DNA from: NZQO01 sp002693605
Lineage (GTDB): Bacteria > Bacteroidota > Bacteroidia > Flavobacteriales > Flavobacteriaceae
Reading direction: 5' to 3'
Length of the DNA: 28,028 bases
Assembly (NCBI GenBank): GCA_963972105.1
Contig: CAXAVH010000027.1
Span: 1 to 28,028, forward strand
Shown: positions 8,089 through 13,839 of the stretch, one piece after another
How positions within the stretch are numbered: position 1 is the stretch's first letter
Layout: each line of letters begins with the position of its first letter
The notes under the pieces: generated by a model
Database searches by the model: none
Told to the model about the DNA's origin: nothing
The model's input: only the letters and a program-made list of their open reading frames with translations
Translations under genes and position numbers: made by a program

Positions 8089-8119
8089 TTATTCCGAAGC
8101 ATTAGCTAACGCGGAATAA
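8089..8119 (-). other. Hairpin between accB and accC
   Basis: An 8-bp perfect stem (TTATTCCG 8089-8096 with CGGAATAA 8112-8119) encloses a 15-nt loop that itself contains the palindrome TTAGCTAA. It is not followed by a T run on the minus strand, so it is not a standard terminator. It could stabilise or process the accB-accC mRNA. Confidence 0.55.
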
Positions 8120-8139
8120 GAAAGGAGCCTTGTGGTTAG

Positions 8140-8634
8140 TTACGACGGGTCTACCAAGAAAAGTGGCTGGTCAAACTCTACTGGTGAGGAGTCGTCTACC
8201 AATACCTTCACAATCTTTCCAGAGACTTCGCTCTCAATTTCATTAAACAGTTTCATAGCCTCGATTACGCAAAGTACGTCGCCGGTCTTAATACTATCAC
8301 CTACCTCAACAAAAACTGATTTGTCTGGTGATGGCTTTCTATAAAATGTTCCAATTATGGGCGATTTTATGGTAATGTATTTTGAATCTTCGTCTTTGGG
8401 CGCTTGGGCGTCTTTGGCAGCTGACGCACTCGGCGCCTCAACCGTAGGTTGTGGCGCAGCTTGTGGCTGTTGTGAGGCCATTGTTGGAATATGCTGAATA
8501 TAGGTGGGTTCTCCCCTTCTATCGTCAGAGCCTGTTTTAATGGTGATTTTTACATCGTCCATTTCAAGTTTTACTTCACTGGCACCAGATTTGGCCACAA
8601 ACTTGATTAGATTTTGAATTTCTTTTAACTCCAT
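8140..8634 (-). CDS. accB: Biotin carboxyl carrier protein (BCCP)
   Basis: This 164-residue carrier shuttles carboxybiotin between biotin carboxylase and carboxyltransferase. The C-terminal biotinyl domain has SPIIGTFYRKPSPD, and then EAMKLFNEIE with the biotinylated Lys128. The N-terminal 45 residues form the partner-binding part, followed by a Pro/Ala/Gln-rich flexible linker at about 46-80. The thumb segment typical of bacterial AccB is present around SPDKSVFVEVGD. It lies 35 bp downstream of fabH and 75 bp upstream of accC on the same strand, consistent with one transcript. The carboxyltransferase genes accA and accD are not in the window. Confidence 0.97.
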   Translation of the reverse strand: MELKEIQNLIKFVAKSGASEVKLEMDDVKITIKTGSDDRRGEPTYIQHIPTMASQQPQAAPQPTVEAPSASAAKDAQAPKDEDSKYITIKSPIIGTFYRKPSPDKSVFVEVGDSIKTGDVLCVIEAMKLFNEIESEVSGKIVKVLVDDSSPVEFDQPLFLVDPS

Positions 8635-8669
8635 ATTTATAAGGTTTAAAAATCTTTTTTATTCGTTGA

Positions 8670-9668
8670 TTAATTAGGTGAATATGCCCATTTCACATAT
8701 ACGGCGCCCCAGGTGAATCCACCCCCGAAGGACGCGAATACCAAGTTATCACCTTTCTTAAGTTGTTTTTCGTAATCCATCAAGCATAAAGGAAGCGTCG
8801 CCGAGGTGGTGTTTCCATATCTATGGATATTCATCATGACCTTTTCATCGGGCAGGTTCATCCTCTTTGCCGTGGCATCGATAATTCGCTTGTTAGCTTG
8901 GTGCGGAACCAGCCAATCTACATCATCATCCTCTAACCCGTTGCGTTCCATAATTTTTGCGCTAACATCGGCCATATTGGAAACGGCAAATTTGAAAACC
9001 GTTTTACCGTCTTGAATAACGTAATGCTTTTTATTGGCTACCGTTTCGCTCGTGGGCGGCATCAACGACCCACCGGCATCGATTTTTAAGCTTTGGCGCC
9101 CAATACCGTCAGAGCGCAAATACTCATCGCGCACCCCATACCCTTCGTTGTTGGGCTCGAAGAGCACGGCTCCGCCGCCATCACCGAAGATAATACAGGT
9201 GGCACGGTCTTCATAATCGATTATAGAAGACATCTTGTCGGCACCAATAAGGAGCACCTTTTTATATTTACCAGATTCAATATAGCGCGCGGCGGTAGAC
9301 ATTCCATAGAGGAAGCTAGAGCAAGCGGCAACAAGGTCAAAAGAAAAAGCGTTTACGGCACCTATTTGGGTGGCAACGTAAACGCCTGTGGCTGCGACCG
9401 GCATATCGGGCGTGGCGGTAGCCATAATCACCATATCGATATCTCTCGGGTCTGTATTGCTTTTTGAAAGAAGGTTCTTCGCGGCTTGAATCGCCAAATA
9501 GGAAGTGCCCTTATCTTTGTCCTTTAAAATTCTGCGTTCTTTAATTCCAGTCCGGGTGGTAATCCATTCATCATTGGTGTCGACCATGGTCTCCAGAATT
9601 TGGTTGGTCAACACGTAGTCTGGAACATAGCCTCCTACAGCGGTTATTGCAGCTGTGATCTCGCTCAT
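8670..9668 (-). CDS. fabH: Beta-ketoacyl-ACP synthase III
   Basis: FabH condenses a short acyl-CoA primer with malonyl-ACP to start fatty-acid synthesis. The 332-residue protein has the full catalytic triad: Cys116 in AACSSFLYG, His256 in PHQANKRI and Asn286 in RYGNTTSA. The C-terminal FGGGFTWGA motif is also typical. Placing it directly before accB and accC couples primer condensation to malonyl-CoA supply. In flavobacteria FabH often accepts branched primers, but the primer choice cannot be read here. A terminator separates it from rpmF upstream, so it probably has its own promoter in 9669-9780, where I found no exact -7 match. Confidence 0.97.
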   Translation of the reverse strand: MSEITAAITAVGGYVPDYVLTNQILETMVDTNDEWITTRTGIKERRILKDKDKGTSYLAIQAAKNLLSKSNTDPRDIDMVIMATATPDMPVAATGVYVATQIGAVNAFSFDLVAACSSFLYGMSTAARYIESGKYKKVLLIGADKMSSIIDYEDRATCIIFGDGGGAVLFEPNNEGYGVRDEYLRSDGIGRQSLKIDAGGSLMPPTSETVANKKHYVIQDGKTVFKFAVSNMADVSAKIMERNGLEDDDVDWLVPHQANKRIIDATAKRMNLPDEKVMMNIHRYGNTTSATLPLCLMDYEKQLKKGDNLVFASFGGGFTWGAVYVKWAYSPN

Positions 9669-9782
9669 ATAATTGAATTAAATTCCTCAAACAGAGCCAA
9701 AGCGACTCTAAAAGTTGTGAAAAGTACTAAAAATTAGCCAAAAACGGGGCAAAATCTACCTGTTTTTGAATCCTCTCCCTAT

Positions 9783-9820
9783 AAAAAACAAAAAAAACTC
9801 CCACTGCAGGTGAGAGTTTT
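9783..9820 (-). terminator. Intrinsic terminator after rpmF
   Basis: On the minus strand, AAACTC/GAGTTT plus CAC/GTG with one mismatch (9819-9795, 5-nt loop) is followed by about eight T, then G and six more T. It closes the yceD-rpmF unit just after the rpmF stop at 9841. Confidence 0.85.
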
Positions 9821-9840
9821 ATTGTATAAAATAAAAGGTA

Positions 9841-10038
9841 CTATGCCTCTACTTCCTCGGTAGCGTCAATTACAACCTGGCCGCGGTAGTATAGTTTACC
9901 TTCGTACCAGTGCGCTCTGTGAAATAAATGTGCCTCGCCCGTGGTAGGGTCTTTGGCAATTGTTGGTGCAGTAGCCTTATAATGGGTTCTTCTTTTATCT
10001 CTTCTGGTTTTTGAGATTTTTCTCTTAGGATGTGCCAT
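9841..10038 (-). CDS. rpmF: 50S ribosomal protein L32
   Basis: This 65-residue ribosomal protein begins MAHPKRKISKTRRDKRRTHY, the standard L32 N-terminus. The zinc-binding cysteines found in some L32 proteins are absent, so this is a cysteine-free form. The tail is acidic (EEVEA). It lies 9 bp after the YceD-like gene, the usual partner of rpmF in many bacteria, and is followed at once by a terminator. Confidence 0.97.
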   Translation of the reverse strand: MAHPKRKISKTRRDKRRTHYKATAPTIAKDPTTGEAHLFHRAHWYEGKLYYRGQVVIDATEEVEA

Positions 10039-10047
10039 CGCTCTGTA

Positions 10048-10599
10048 TTATTTATCCGTTAATAGTTTTTTTAATTGGTCCCATCGGGGGTCGGTTCCGT
10101 CTTCATCGGGAGCGTCCGCGATATCCTCGGTACGTTCCTTTACGCGCAGTTCTTCTAGTTTCTCGAGTATTTCAGACTTCAATGTGCCATCTTCCACACC
10201 GGGATGTACACGGCGGGCGGGCAATGAAAGCACTATCGATTCGTAAACGTATTGCTGGATGTTTACCTCGTAACTTCCATGCGGAAGAATAAGGAGGTCC
10301 TCGTTCTCATCGTTATATTCGTCACCGAATTTCACGACAAACCGGTAAGATCCGTCAATGGGCTGGTCAAAAGGTTCATTGGTAATATCGCAATGAACAG
10401 ATACGAACCCCTTGAATGATAGCATCAGTTCCAGCAAGGTGGCCTTCTTTACAAGAAGCACTTCCAACGATATGGACGCACTCTGGAACTCATCGTACTC
10501 AAAATGTTCAAAGAACGGTTTTTCAATTTCAAAATTGAAACGGTGCTCCCCAATTTTCAATCCCACGAAGGGAATGGTAAATTCTTTCAATTCCTTCAT
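10048..10599 (-). CDS. YceD / DUF177 family protein
   Basis: This 183-residue protein belongs to the DUF177 (YceD) family, found next to rpmF across bacteria. YceD homologues are implicated in 23S rRNA accumulation in plants and E. coli, although the molecular role is not settled. The central VHCDITNEPFDQPI is where many homologues carry a pair of cysteines; only one Cys remains here. It is followed by the acidic segment GDEYNDENEDL and a C-terminal DPRWDQLKKLL, which is a strong family marker. The ATG at 10599 is preferred over a GTG two codons upstream. A full promoter lies upstream at 10644-10672, so it can be expressed apart from pdxA. Confidence 0.88.
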   Translation of the reverse strand: MKELKEFTIPFVGLKIGEHRFNFEIEKPFFEHFEYDEFQSASISLEVLLVKKATLLELMLSFKGFVSVHCDITNEPFDQPIDGSYRFVVKFGDEYNDENEDLLILPHGSYEVNIQQYVYESIVLSLPARRVHPGVEDGTLKSEILEKLEELRVKERTEDIADAPDEDGTDPRWDQLKKLLTDK

Positions 10600-10643
10600 A
10601 ATCACACCTATTTCTTTACTACACCTTCTTACAAAGGCGGGTG

Positions 10644-10672
10644 CAAAGATAAAAAATTATTTCAATAGCAAA
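10644..10672 (-). promoter_or_regulatory. Promoter of yceD-rpmF
   Basis: On the minus strand, TTTG (10672-10669), 17 nt, then TATCTTTG (10651-10644) exactly fits the Bacteroidota -33/-7 pattern. The start codon is at 10599, giving a leader of roughly 40 nt. It is the best two-part promoter match that I found in the window. Confidence 0.65.
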
Positions 10673-10677
10673 TTATA

Positions 10678-11742
10678 TTACGCATTCTTTTTTGAAAACG
10701 GCAATTTGCGCCCCTTTTCCAGCGGATTTTTTGTTAGCTTCAGGTATTCCCTGCGCTTTTTGTAAATAGCAATGGCGCTAAAAACGGCCTCTTTGAACGA
10801 TTCGAAATTCGCAGTGTTCTTGCCGGCAACATCAAAGGCTGTACCGTGGTCTGGCGAGGTGCGTACCTTGCTTAAGCCAGCGGTAAAGTTTACGCCAGTT
10901 CCAAAGGCCAGCGTCTTGAACGGTACGAGGCCCTGGTCGTGGTACGACGCGATCACCGCGTCAAAATTCTTATAATTACCAGATCCGAAAAAGCTATCGG
11001 CCGCATACGGGCCGTAAACCAGCTTTCCGTTTTTCCGGAGGTTATCCAAAGTAGGACGCATAACGCTATCGTCCTCAGTGCCAATTACACCATTGTCGCC
11101 GGTATGCGGATTAATACCCAGCACGGCGATTTTTGGCTTCCGAACGCCAAAATCCTGCATCAAGCTCCGGTATATGGTCTGTACTTTCTTTTCAATAACT
11201 TCCCTGGTAATATTTTTTGAAATATCCTTTACCGCAACGTGGTCGGTAAGGAGACCAACCCGAAGTGCTCCGGAAATCATAAGCATAAGGCTATCTCCCT
11301 CCAGCTCTTTCGCGAGATAATCTGTATGCCCCGGAAAATTGAAAGTTTCAGATTGCACGCTCGACTTGTTTATGGGTGCCGTGACGAGCACCGAGACCTT
11401 ACCCTCCTTGAGGGCGCTAACGGCAGCGGAAAGTGATTTTACCGCATAGCTGCCGCTTTTCTTGTCTTCCTTGCCAAAATCCACGTCTACGTTTTCCTTC
11501 CAAACATTCAGTACGTTTATTTTCTTCGGAACTATGGCATCTAGCGTATCGATGCCGTGTAGGTTGACATCAAGGTTAAACTCCTTCTTGTAAAAGGACA
11601 TCAGTTTTACCGAAGCGAAAATAACCGGGGTGCAAAACTCCATCATCCTTGCATCTTCAAAAGTTTTTAGGATAATCTCGCCGCCTATACCATTCAAATC
11701 GCCAACCGAAATGCCAATTACAATCTTATCGTCTTTTGCCAT
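10678..11742 (-). CDS. pdxA: 4-hydroxythreonine-4-phosphate dehydrogenase
   Basis: PdxA oxidises 4-phosphohydroxy-L-threonine in the DXP-dependent route to pyridoxal phosphate. The 354-residue protein has the expected N-terminus GISVGDLNGIGGEII and the substrate segment PGHTDYLA (H139, T140). His168, His213 and His268 are placed like the divalent-metal ligands of the E. coli enzyme. VRTSPDHGTAFDVAG near the C-terminus is also diagnostic. It is the first gene of the leftward cluster and is divergent from ribE, with only 57 bp between the start codons. An exact -7 element lies at 11787-11780. Linking vitamin B6 synthesis to rpmF-fabH is common in Bacteroidota genomes. Confidence 0.96.
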   Translation of the reverse strand: MAKDDKIVIGISVGDLNGIGGEIILKTFEDARMMEFCTPVIFASVKLMSFYKKEFNLDVNLHGIDTLDAIVPKKINVLNVWKENVDVDFGKEDKKSGSYAVKSLSAAVSALKEGKVSVLVTAPINKSSVQSETFNFPGHTDYLAKELEGDSLMLMISGALRVGLLTDHVAVKDISKNITREVIEKKVQTIYRSLMQDFGVRKPKIAVLGINPHTGDNGVIGTEDDSVMRPTLDNLRKNGKLVYGPYAADSFFGSGNYKNFDAVIASYHDQGLVPFKTLAFGTGVNFTAGLSKVRTSPDHGTAFDVAGKNTANFESFKEAVFSAIAIYKKRREYLKLTKNPLEKGRKLPFSKKNA

Positions 11743-11766
11743 ATATCCCCACGAGGTTTAAATTCT

Positions 11767-11774
11767 TACTTTTG
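11767..11774 (+). promoter_or_regulatory. -7 element of ribE
   Basis: TACTTTTG is an exact TAnnTTTG match, followed by CAG. Transcription would begin near 11779, about 20 nt before the ATG at 11800. There is no TTG at -33. It lies 5 bp from the oppositely directed pdxA element. Confidence 0.55.
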
Positions 11775-11779
11775 CAGTA

Positions 11780-11787
11780 CAAATGTA
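11780..11787 (-). promoter_or_regulatory. -7 element of pdxA
   Basis: TACATTTG on the minus strand is an exact TAnnTTTG match. It would start transcription near 11774 and give a leader of about 30 nt before the ATG at 11742. Confidence 0.5.
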
Positions 11788-11799
11788 ACGAAATAAAGA

Positions 11800-12390
11800 A
11801 TGTTTACAGGTATTATCGAAACTGTTGGAAGGGTAAAAAATTTAAAGGAAGATCGCGAAAATCTCGACATTACTATCGAGAGCTCGCTCGCCTCGCAATT
11901 GAAAGTCGACCAAAGCGTGGCGCACAACGGTGTTTGCCTAACCGTGGTGGAATTGGGTGTCGATTGGTACCGGGTTACCGCTATAAGCGAAACCCTGGAA
12001 AAAACCAATTTGGGAGCTCTTACCGTGGGGCAAGCAGTCAACTTGGAACGCGCCATGAAACTTGGTGATCGATTGGACGGCCATTTGGTTCAAGGCCACG
12101 TTGATCAAGTAGGTACGTGTATTGGAAGGGAAGCGGTAGCGGGAAGTTGGATTTTCAGCTTCCAATACGATAGCGCAGCGGGAAATATCACCATCGAGAA
12201 GGGCTCTATCACAATAAATGGCGTTAGCCTAACGGTGGTGAATTCCAAAAAGGCGCAGTTCAGCGTGGCGATAATACCGTATACCTATGAGCATACCAAT
12301 TTTAACTCTATTGAAGAGGGCGAAACGGTAAATTTGGAATTTGATATAATAGGAAAATACTTAAAACGACTTAGCGCAAATTACGTGTAG
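11800..12390 (+). CDS. ribE: Riboflavin synthase (alpha subunit)
   Basis: This enzyme dismutates two 6,7-dimethyl-8-ribityllumazines to riboflavin. The 196-residue protein shows the two tandem lumazine-binding barrels. The first starts MFTGIIETVGRV and includes NGVCLTVVE; the second starts near GHLVQGHVDQVG and includes INGVSLTVV. The start motif MFTGII, whose residues form part of the active site, is intact. No FMN riboswitch fits in the 57-bp space to pdxA. The last 20 bp overlap the end of the convergent short PID-type gene. Confidence 0.96.
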   Translation: MFTGIIETVGRVKNLKEDRENLDITIESSLASQLKVDQSVAHNGVCLTVVELGVDWYRVTAISETLEKTNLGALTVGQAVNLERAMKLGDRLDGHLVQGHVDQVGTCIGREAVAGSWIFSFQYDSAAGNITIEKGSITINGVSLTVVNSKKAQFSVAIIPYTYEHTNFNSIEEGETVNLEFDIIGKYLKRLSANYV

Positions 12391-12592
12391 CAACACTTTT
12401 GCGCAGAAGAAAAAAAAGCCCCAATAACAATCCTGCAAGTAACAAAAAGGTAAGGTCTTGATCAATAGGAACCTCGGGTGTACGTTGAGGAGTAGGCGCG
12501 GGTGGCCCGGCCTTTCCAGATTGGCCGAACGCCCATGTTGCACATAAAAATGTGAACACCGAGACAAGTATTTTTACGATTTGGGGTCGCAT
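12371..12592 (-). CDS. Short PID-type surface/membrane protein
   Basis: This 73-residue protein has a signal peptide (about 1-24, ending ATWAFGQ), a proline-rich spacer (30-42), the tripeptide Pro-Ile-Asp at 42-44, one hydrophobic segment (about 48-63) and a basic tail (RKSVATRNLR). This layout resembles the C-terminal PID-type sorting-like signal that I associate with flavobacterial exosortase-related proteins, here forming almost the whole protein. That link is from memory and would need a domain search. Its function is unknown. A -7-like element TACATTTA (12610-12603) lies just upstream. It overlaps the 3' end of ribE by 20 bp in convergent orientation. Confidence 0.7.
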   Translation of the reverse strand: MRPQIVKILVSVFTFLCATWAFGQSGKAGPPAPTPQRTPEVPIDQDLTFLLLAGLLLGLFFLLRKSVATRNLR

Positions 12593-12602
12593 AATTAGGT
12601 GT

Positions 12603-12610
12603 TAAATGTA
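12603..12610 (-). promoter_or_regulatory. -7-like element of the PID-type gene
   Basis: TACATTTA on the minus strand (TAnnTTT, last base A) lies 10 nt before the ATG at 12592, which would leave a leader of only about 5 nt. Confidence 0.35.
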
Positions 12611-12845
12611 AGAAAAATTTGTTAACAACATATAAATATCAAAATAATTGACTATTTATCCTCTCATCCTTAAATAATTAATTCCCGTTACCAGCGGTGT
12701 CGCATTAACGACATCCCTTCAGTTGCTGGAATTCTCCCCAAGCTAAAAATTCAAAGAATCATCTTGAAACCAGTGTTTCAATTTTCTGAAAGGTACGCCA
12801 TATTCCGATAAAATTATCAACAATTTGGCAAAACCTTACAGGTAT
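12611..12845. other. Non-coding spacer with two small hairpins
   Basis: I see no gene here. It holds a perfect 7-bp hairpin TTGAAAC/GTTTCAA (12764-12770 with 12775-12781) followed on the plus strand by TTTTC, and a 5-bp hairpin TGTCG/CGACA (12698-12713). It separates the tRNA from the PID-type gene. Confidence 0.4.
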
Positions 12846-12853
12846 AAAAAAAG

Positions 12854-12927
12854 TGGTCCCACTTGGGCTCGAACCAAGGACCACCTGATTATGAGTCAGG
12901 TGCTCTAACCAACTGAGCTATGGGACC
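12854..12927 (-). tRNA. tRNA with CAU anticodon (elongator Met or Ile2)
   Basis: On the minus strand this folds into a complete cloverleaf of 74 nt. The 7-bp acceptor stem is GGTCCCA/TGGGACC, the D-arm contains AGCTCAGTTGGTTAGAGC, the anticodon stem is CCTGA/TCAGG with loop CTCATAA, the T-loop is GTTCGAG, and the discriminator is A. CCA is not encoded. The anticodon CAU fits elongator tRNA-Met or tRNA-Ile2 (with lysidine). Acceptor pairs C4-G69 and C5-G68 are present; these are known TilS determinants of tRNA-Ile2 in E. coli, so Ile2 is a real alternative. A run of seven T (12852-12846) follows directly and probably ends the transcript. Confidence 0.95.
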
Positions 12928-12939
12928 AAAAACAGTTCG

Positions 12940-12947
12940 CAAATGTA
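12940..12947 (-). promoter_or_regulatory. -7 element of the tRNA gene
   Basis: TACATTTG on the minus strand is an exact match and ends 12 nt before the tRNA 5' end at 12927, so transcription would begin about 7 nt upstream of the mature tRNA. No TTG is seen at -33. Confidence 0.5.
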
Positions 12948-12979
12948 AAACTCTTTTGCTAAACATTAAAACTATTTGT

Positions 12980-13384
12980 TCAACTATTTATGTCCTGGCA
13001 CAGCTCTATCAAGACCCCATGTGCCGATTTCGGGTGCAAGAACACCACCAGTTTCCCGTCGGCGCCCTTTTTTGGCGTCTCGTTCAGGACCTGAAATCCC
13101 TCAGTTTTCAGTCGGGCCACCTCTTCTTCTATGTTAGCTACGGAAAAGGCCAGGTGATGGATTCCCTCCCCTCGTTTTTCTATGAATTTGGCGATGGGGC
13201 TATCGGCGTTCGTAGCCTCCAGCAGTTCAATTTTGCTTTGTCCGCATTTAAAAAACGAAGTTGAAACCCCCTCGCTAGCTACCGTTTCCGTTTTATAGGG
13301 GCTCGCGCCCAACAGGCTTGTATAAATTTTATTTGCCTCCTCCAGGTTTTTCACCGCAATGCCAATGTGCTCAATTTTATCCAT
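12980..13384 (-). CDS. mce: Methylmalonyl-CoA epimerase
   Basis: This 134-residue glyoxalase-fold (VOC) metalloenzyme interconverts the (R) and (S) forms of methylmalonyl-CoA, linking propionate, odd-chain fatty acid and branched amino acid breakdown to succinyl-CoA. It starts DKIEHIGIAVKNL with metal ligand His6. The second half has GIHHLAFSV (His76 or His77) and HGVLIELCQ with Glu127. The length and the SEGV/KIELLEA segments fit the epimerase rather than lactoylglutathione lyase. The mutase subunits are not in the window. An exact -7 element is at 13412-13405. It lies upstream of the tRNA gene on the same strand. Confidence 0.93.
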   Translation of the reverse strand: MDKIEHIGIAVKNLEEANKIYTSLLGASPYKTETVASEGVSTSFFKCGQSKIELLEATNADSPIAKFIEKRGEGIHHLAFSVANIEEEVARLKTEGFQVLNETPKKGADGKLVVFLHPKSAHGVLIELCQDINS

Positions 13385-13404
13385 GATTCAATTATTTTCC
13401 ATTT

Positions 13405-13412
13405 CAAAAATA
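13405..13412 (-). promoter_or_regulatory. -7 element of mce
   Basis: TATTTTTG on the minus strand exactly fits TAnnTTTG. The predicted start site is about 15 nt before the ATG at 13384. The rbfA element lies 18 bp away on the other strand. Confidence 0.45.
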
Positions 13413-13430
13413 ACAAATCTTTAAATGTGG

Positions 13431-13438
13431 TACTTTTG
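13431..13438 (+). promoter_or_regulatory. -7 element of rbfA
   Basis: TACTTTTG exactly fits TAnnTTTG and ends only 4 nt before the ATG at 13443. With normal geometry the transcript would begin at or next to the start codon. There is no -33 TTG at 17-23 bp; a TTTC lies 25 bp upstream. Confidence 0.5.
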
Positions 13439-13442
13439 TATT

Positions 13443-13838
13443 ATGGAAGAAACCAACAGACAGAAAAAAATAGCCGGGGTTTTGCAGGGAGATCTGGCTG
13501 AAGTACTTCAGGAGTTACTACGTGAATCTGGACAACTAGGCACGATCTTGACCGTTTCGAAGGTAAATGTCACGACCGACTTGAGCATTGCCAAGGTGCA
13601 CGTGAGCGTTTTTCCTTCCAATAAGGCAGGCGCGCTCGTCAAGGAGCTGAAAGCGCTCACTCCAAAAATAAAGCACCGCATAGCCCAACGGGTAAAAAAC
13701 CAGTTGCGCAAAATGCCAGATCTCGTTTTCTACAACGATGACAGCCTTGATTATATTGAAGGAATCGAAAAAGCGGTAAAGGGCGGTGAGAACCCCATCG
13801 AAAATCCCGACCTGCTGCCCAAGCGAAAAAAATCATAA
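13443..13838 (+). CDS. rbfA: Ribosome-binding factor A
   Basis: RbfA is a small KH-fold protein that binds 30S precursors and is needed for 16S rRNA maturation, especially in the cold. The 131-residue protein begins MEETNRQKKIAGVLQGDLAEVLQEL. It includes VSKVNVTTDLSIAKVHVSVFP, the core beta-strand region of the family, and LRKMPDLVFYNDDSLDY, the typical C-terminal motif. The open frame extends six codons further up to an ATG at 13425, but that ATG precedes the -7 element, so 13443 is preferred. The permease downstream starts 1 nt after its stop. Confidence 0.94.
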   Translation: MEETNRQKKIAGVLQGDLAEVLQELLRESGQLGTILTVSKVNVTTDLSIAKVHVSVFPSNKAGALVKELKALTPKIKHRIAQRVKNQLRKMPDLVFYNDDSLDYIEGIEKAVKGGENPIENPDLLPKRKKS

Positions 13839-13839
13839 C

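Noticed and set aside
11743..11799. FMN riboswitch in front of ribE
   Set aside because: The 57-bp spacer is far too short for the FMN aptamer and no conserved aptamer boxes are seen.
12764..12786. TTGAAAC/GTTTCAA hairpin with a short T run as a terminator
   Set aside because: The stem is AT-rich and the T run short; no plus-strand transcript clearly needs ending there, since ribE stops nearly 400 bp earlier. It is listed only within the spacer entry.
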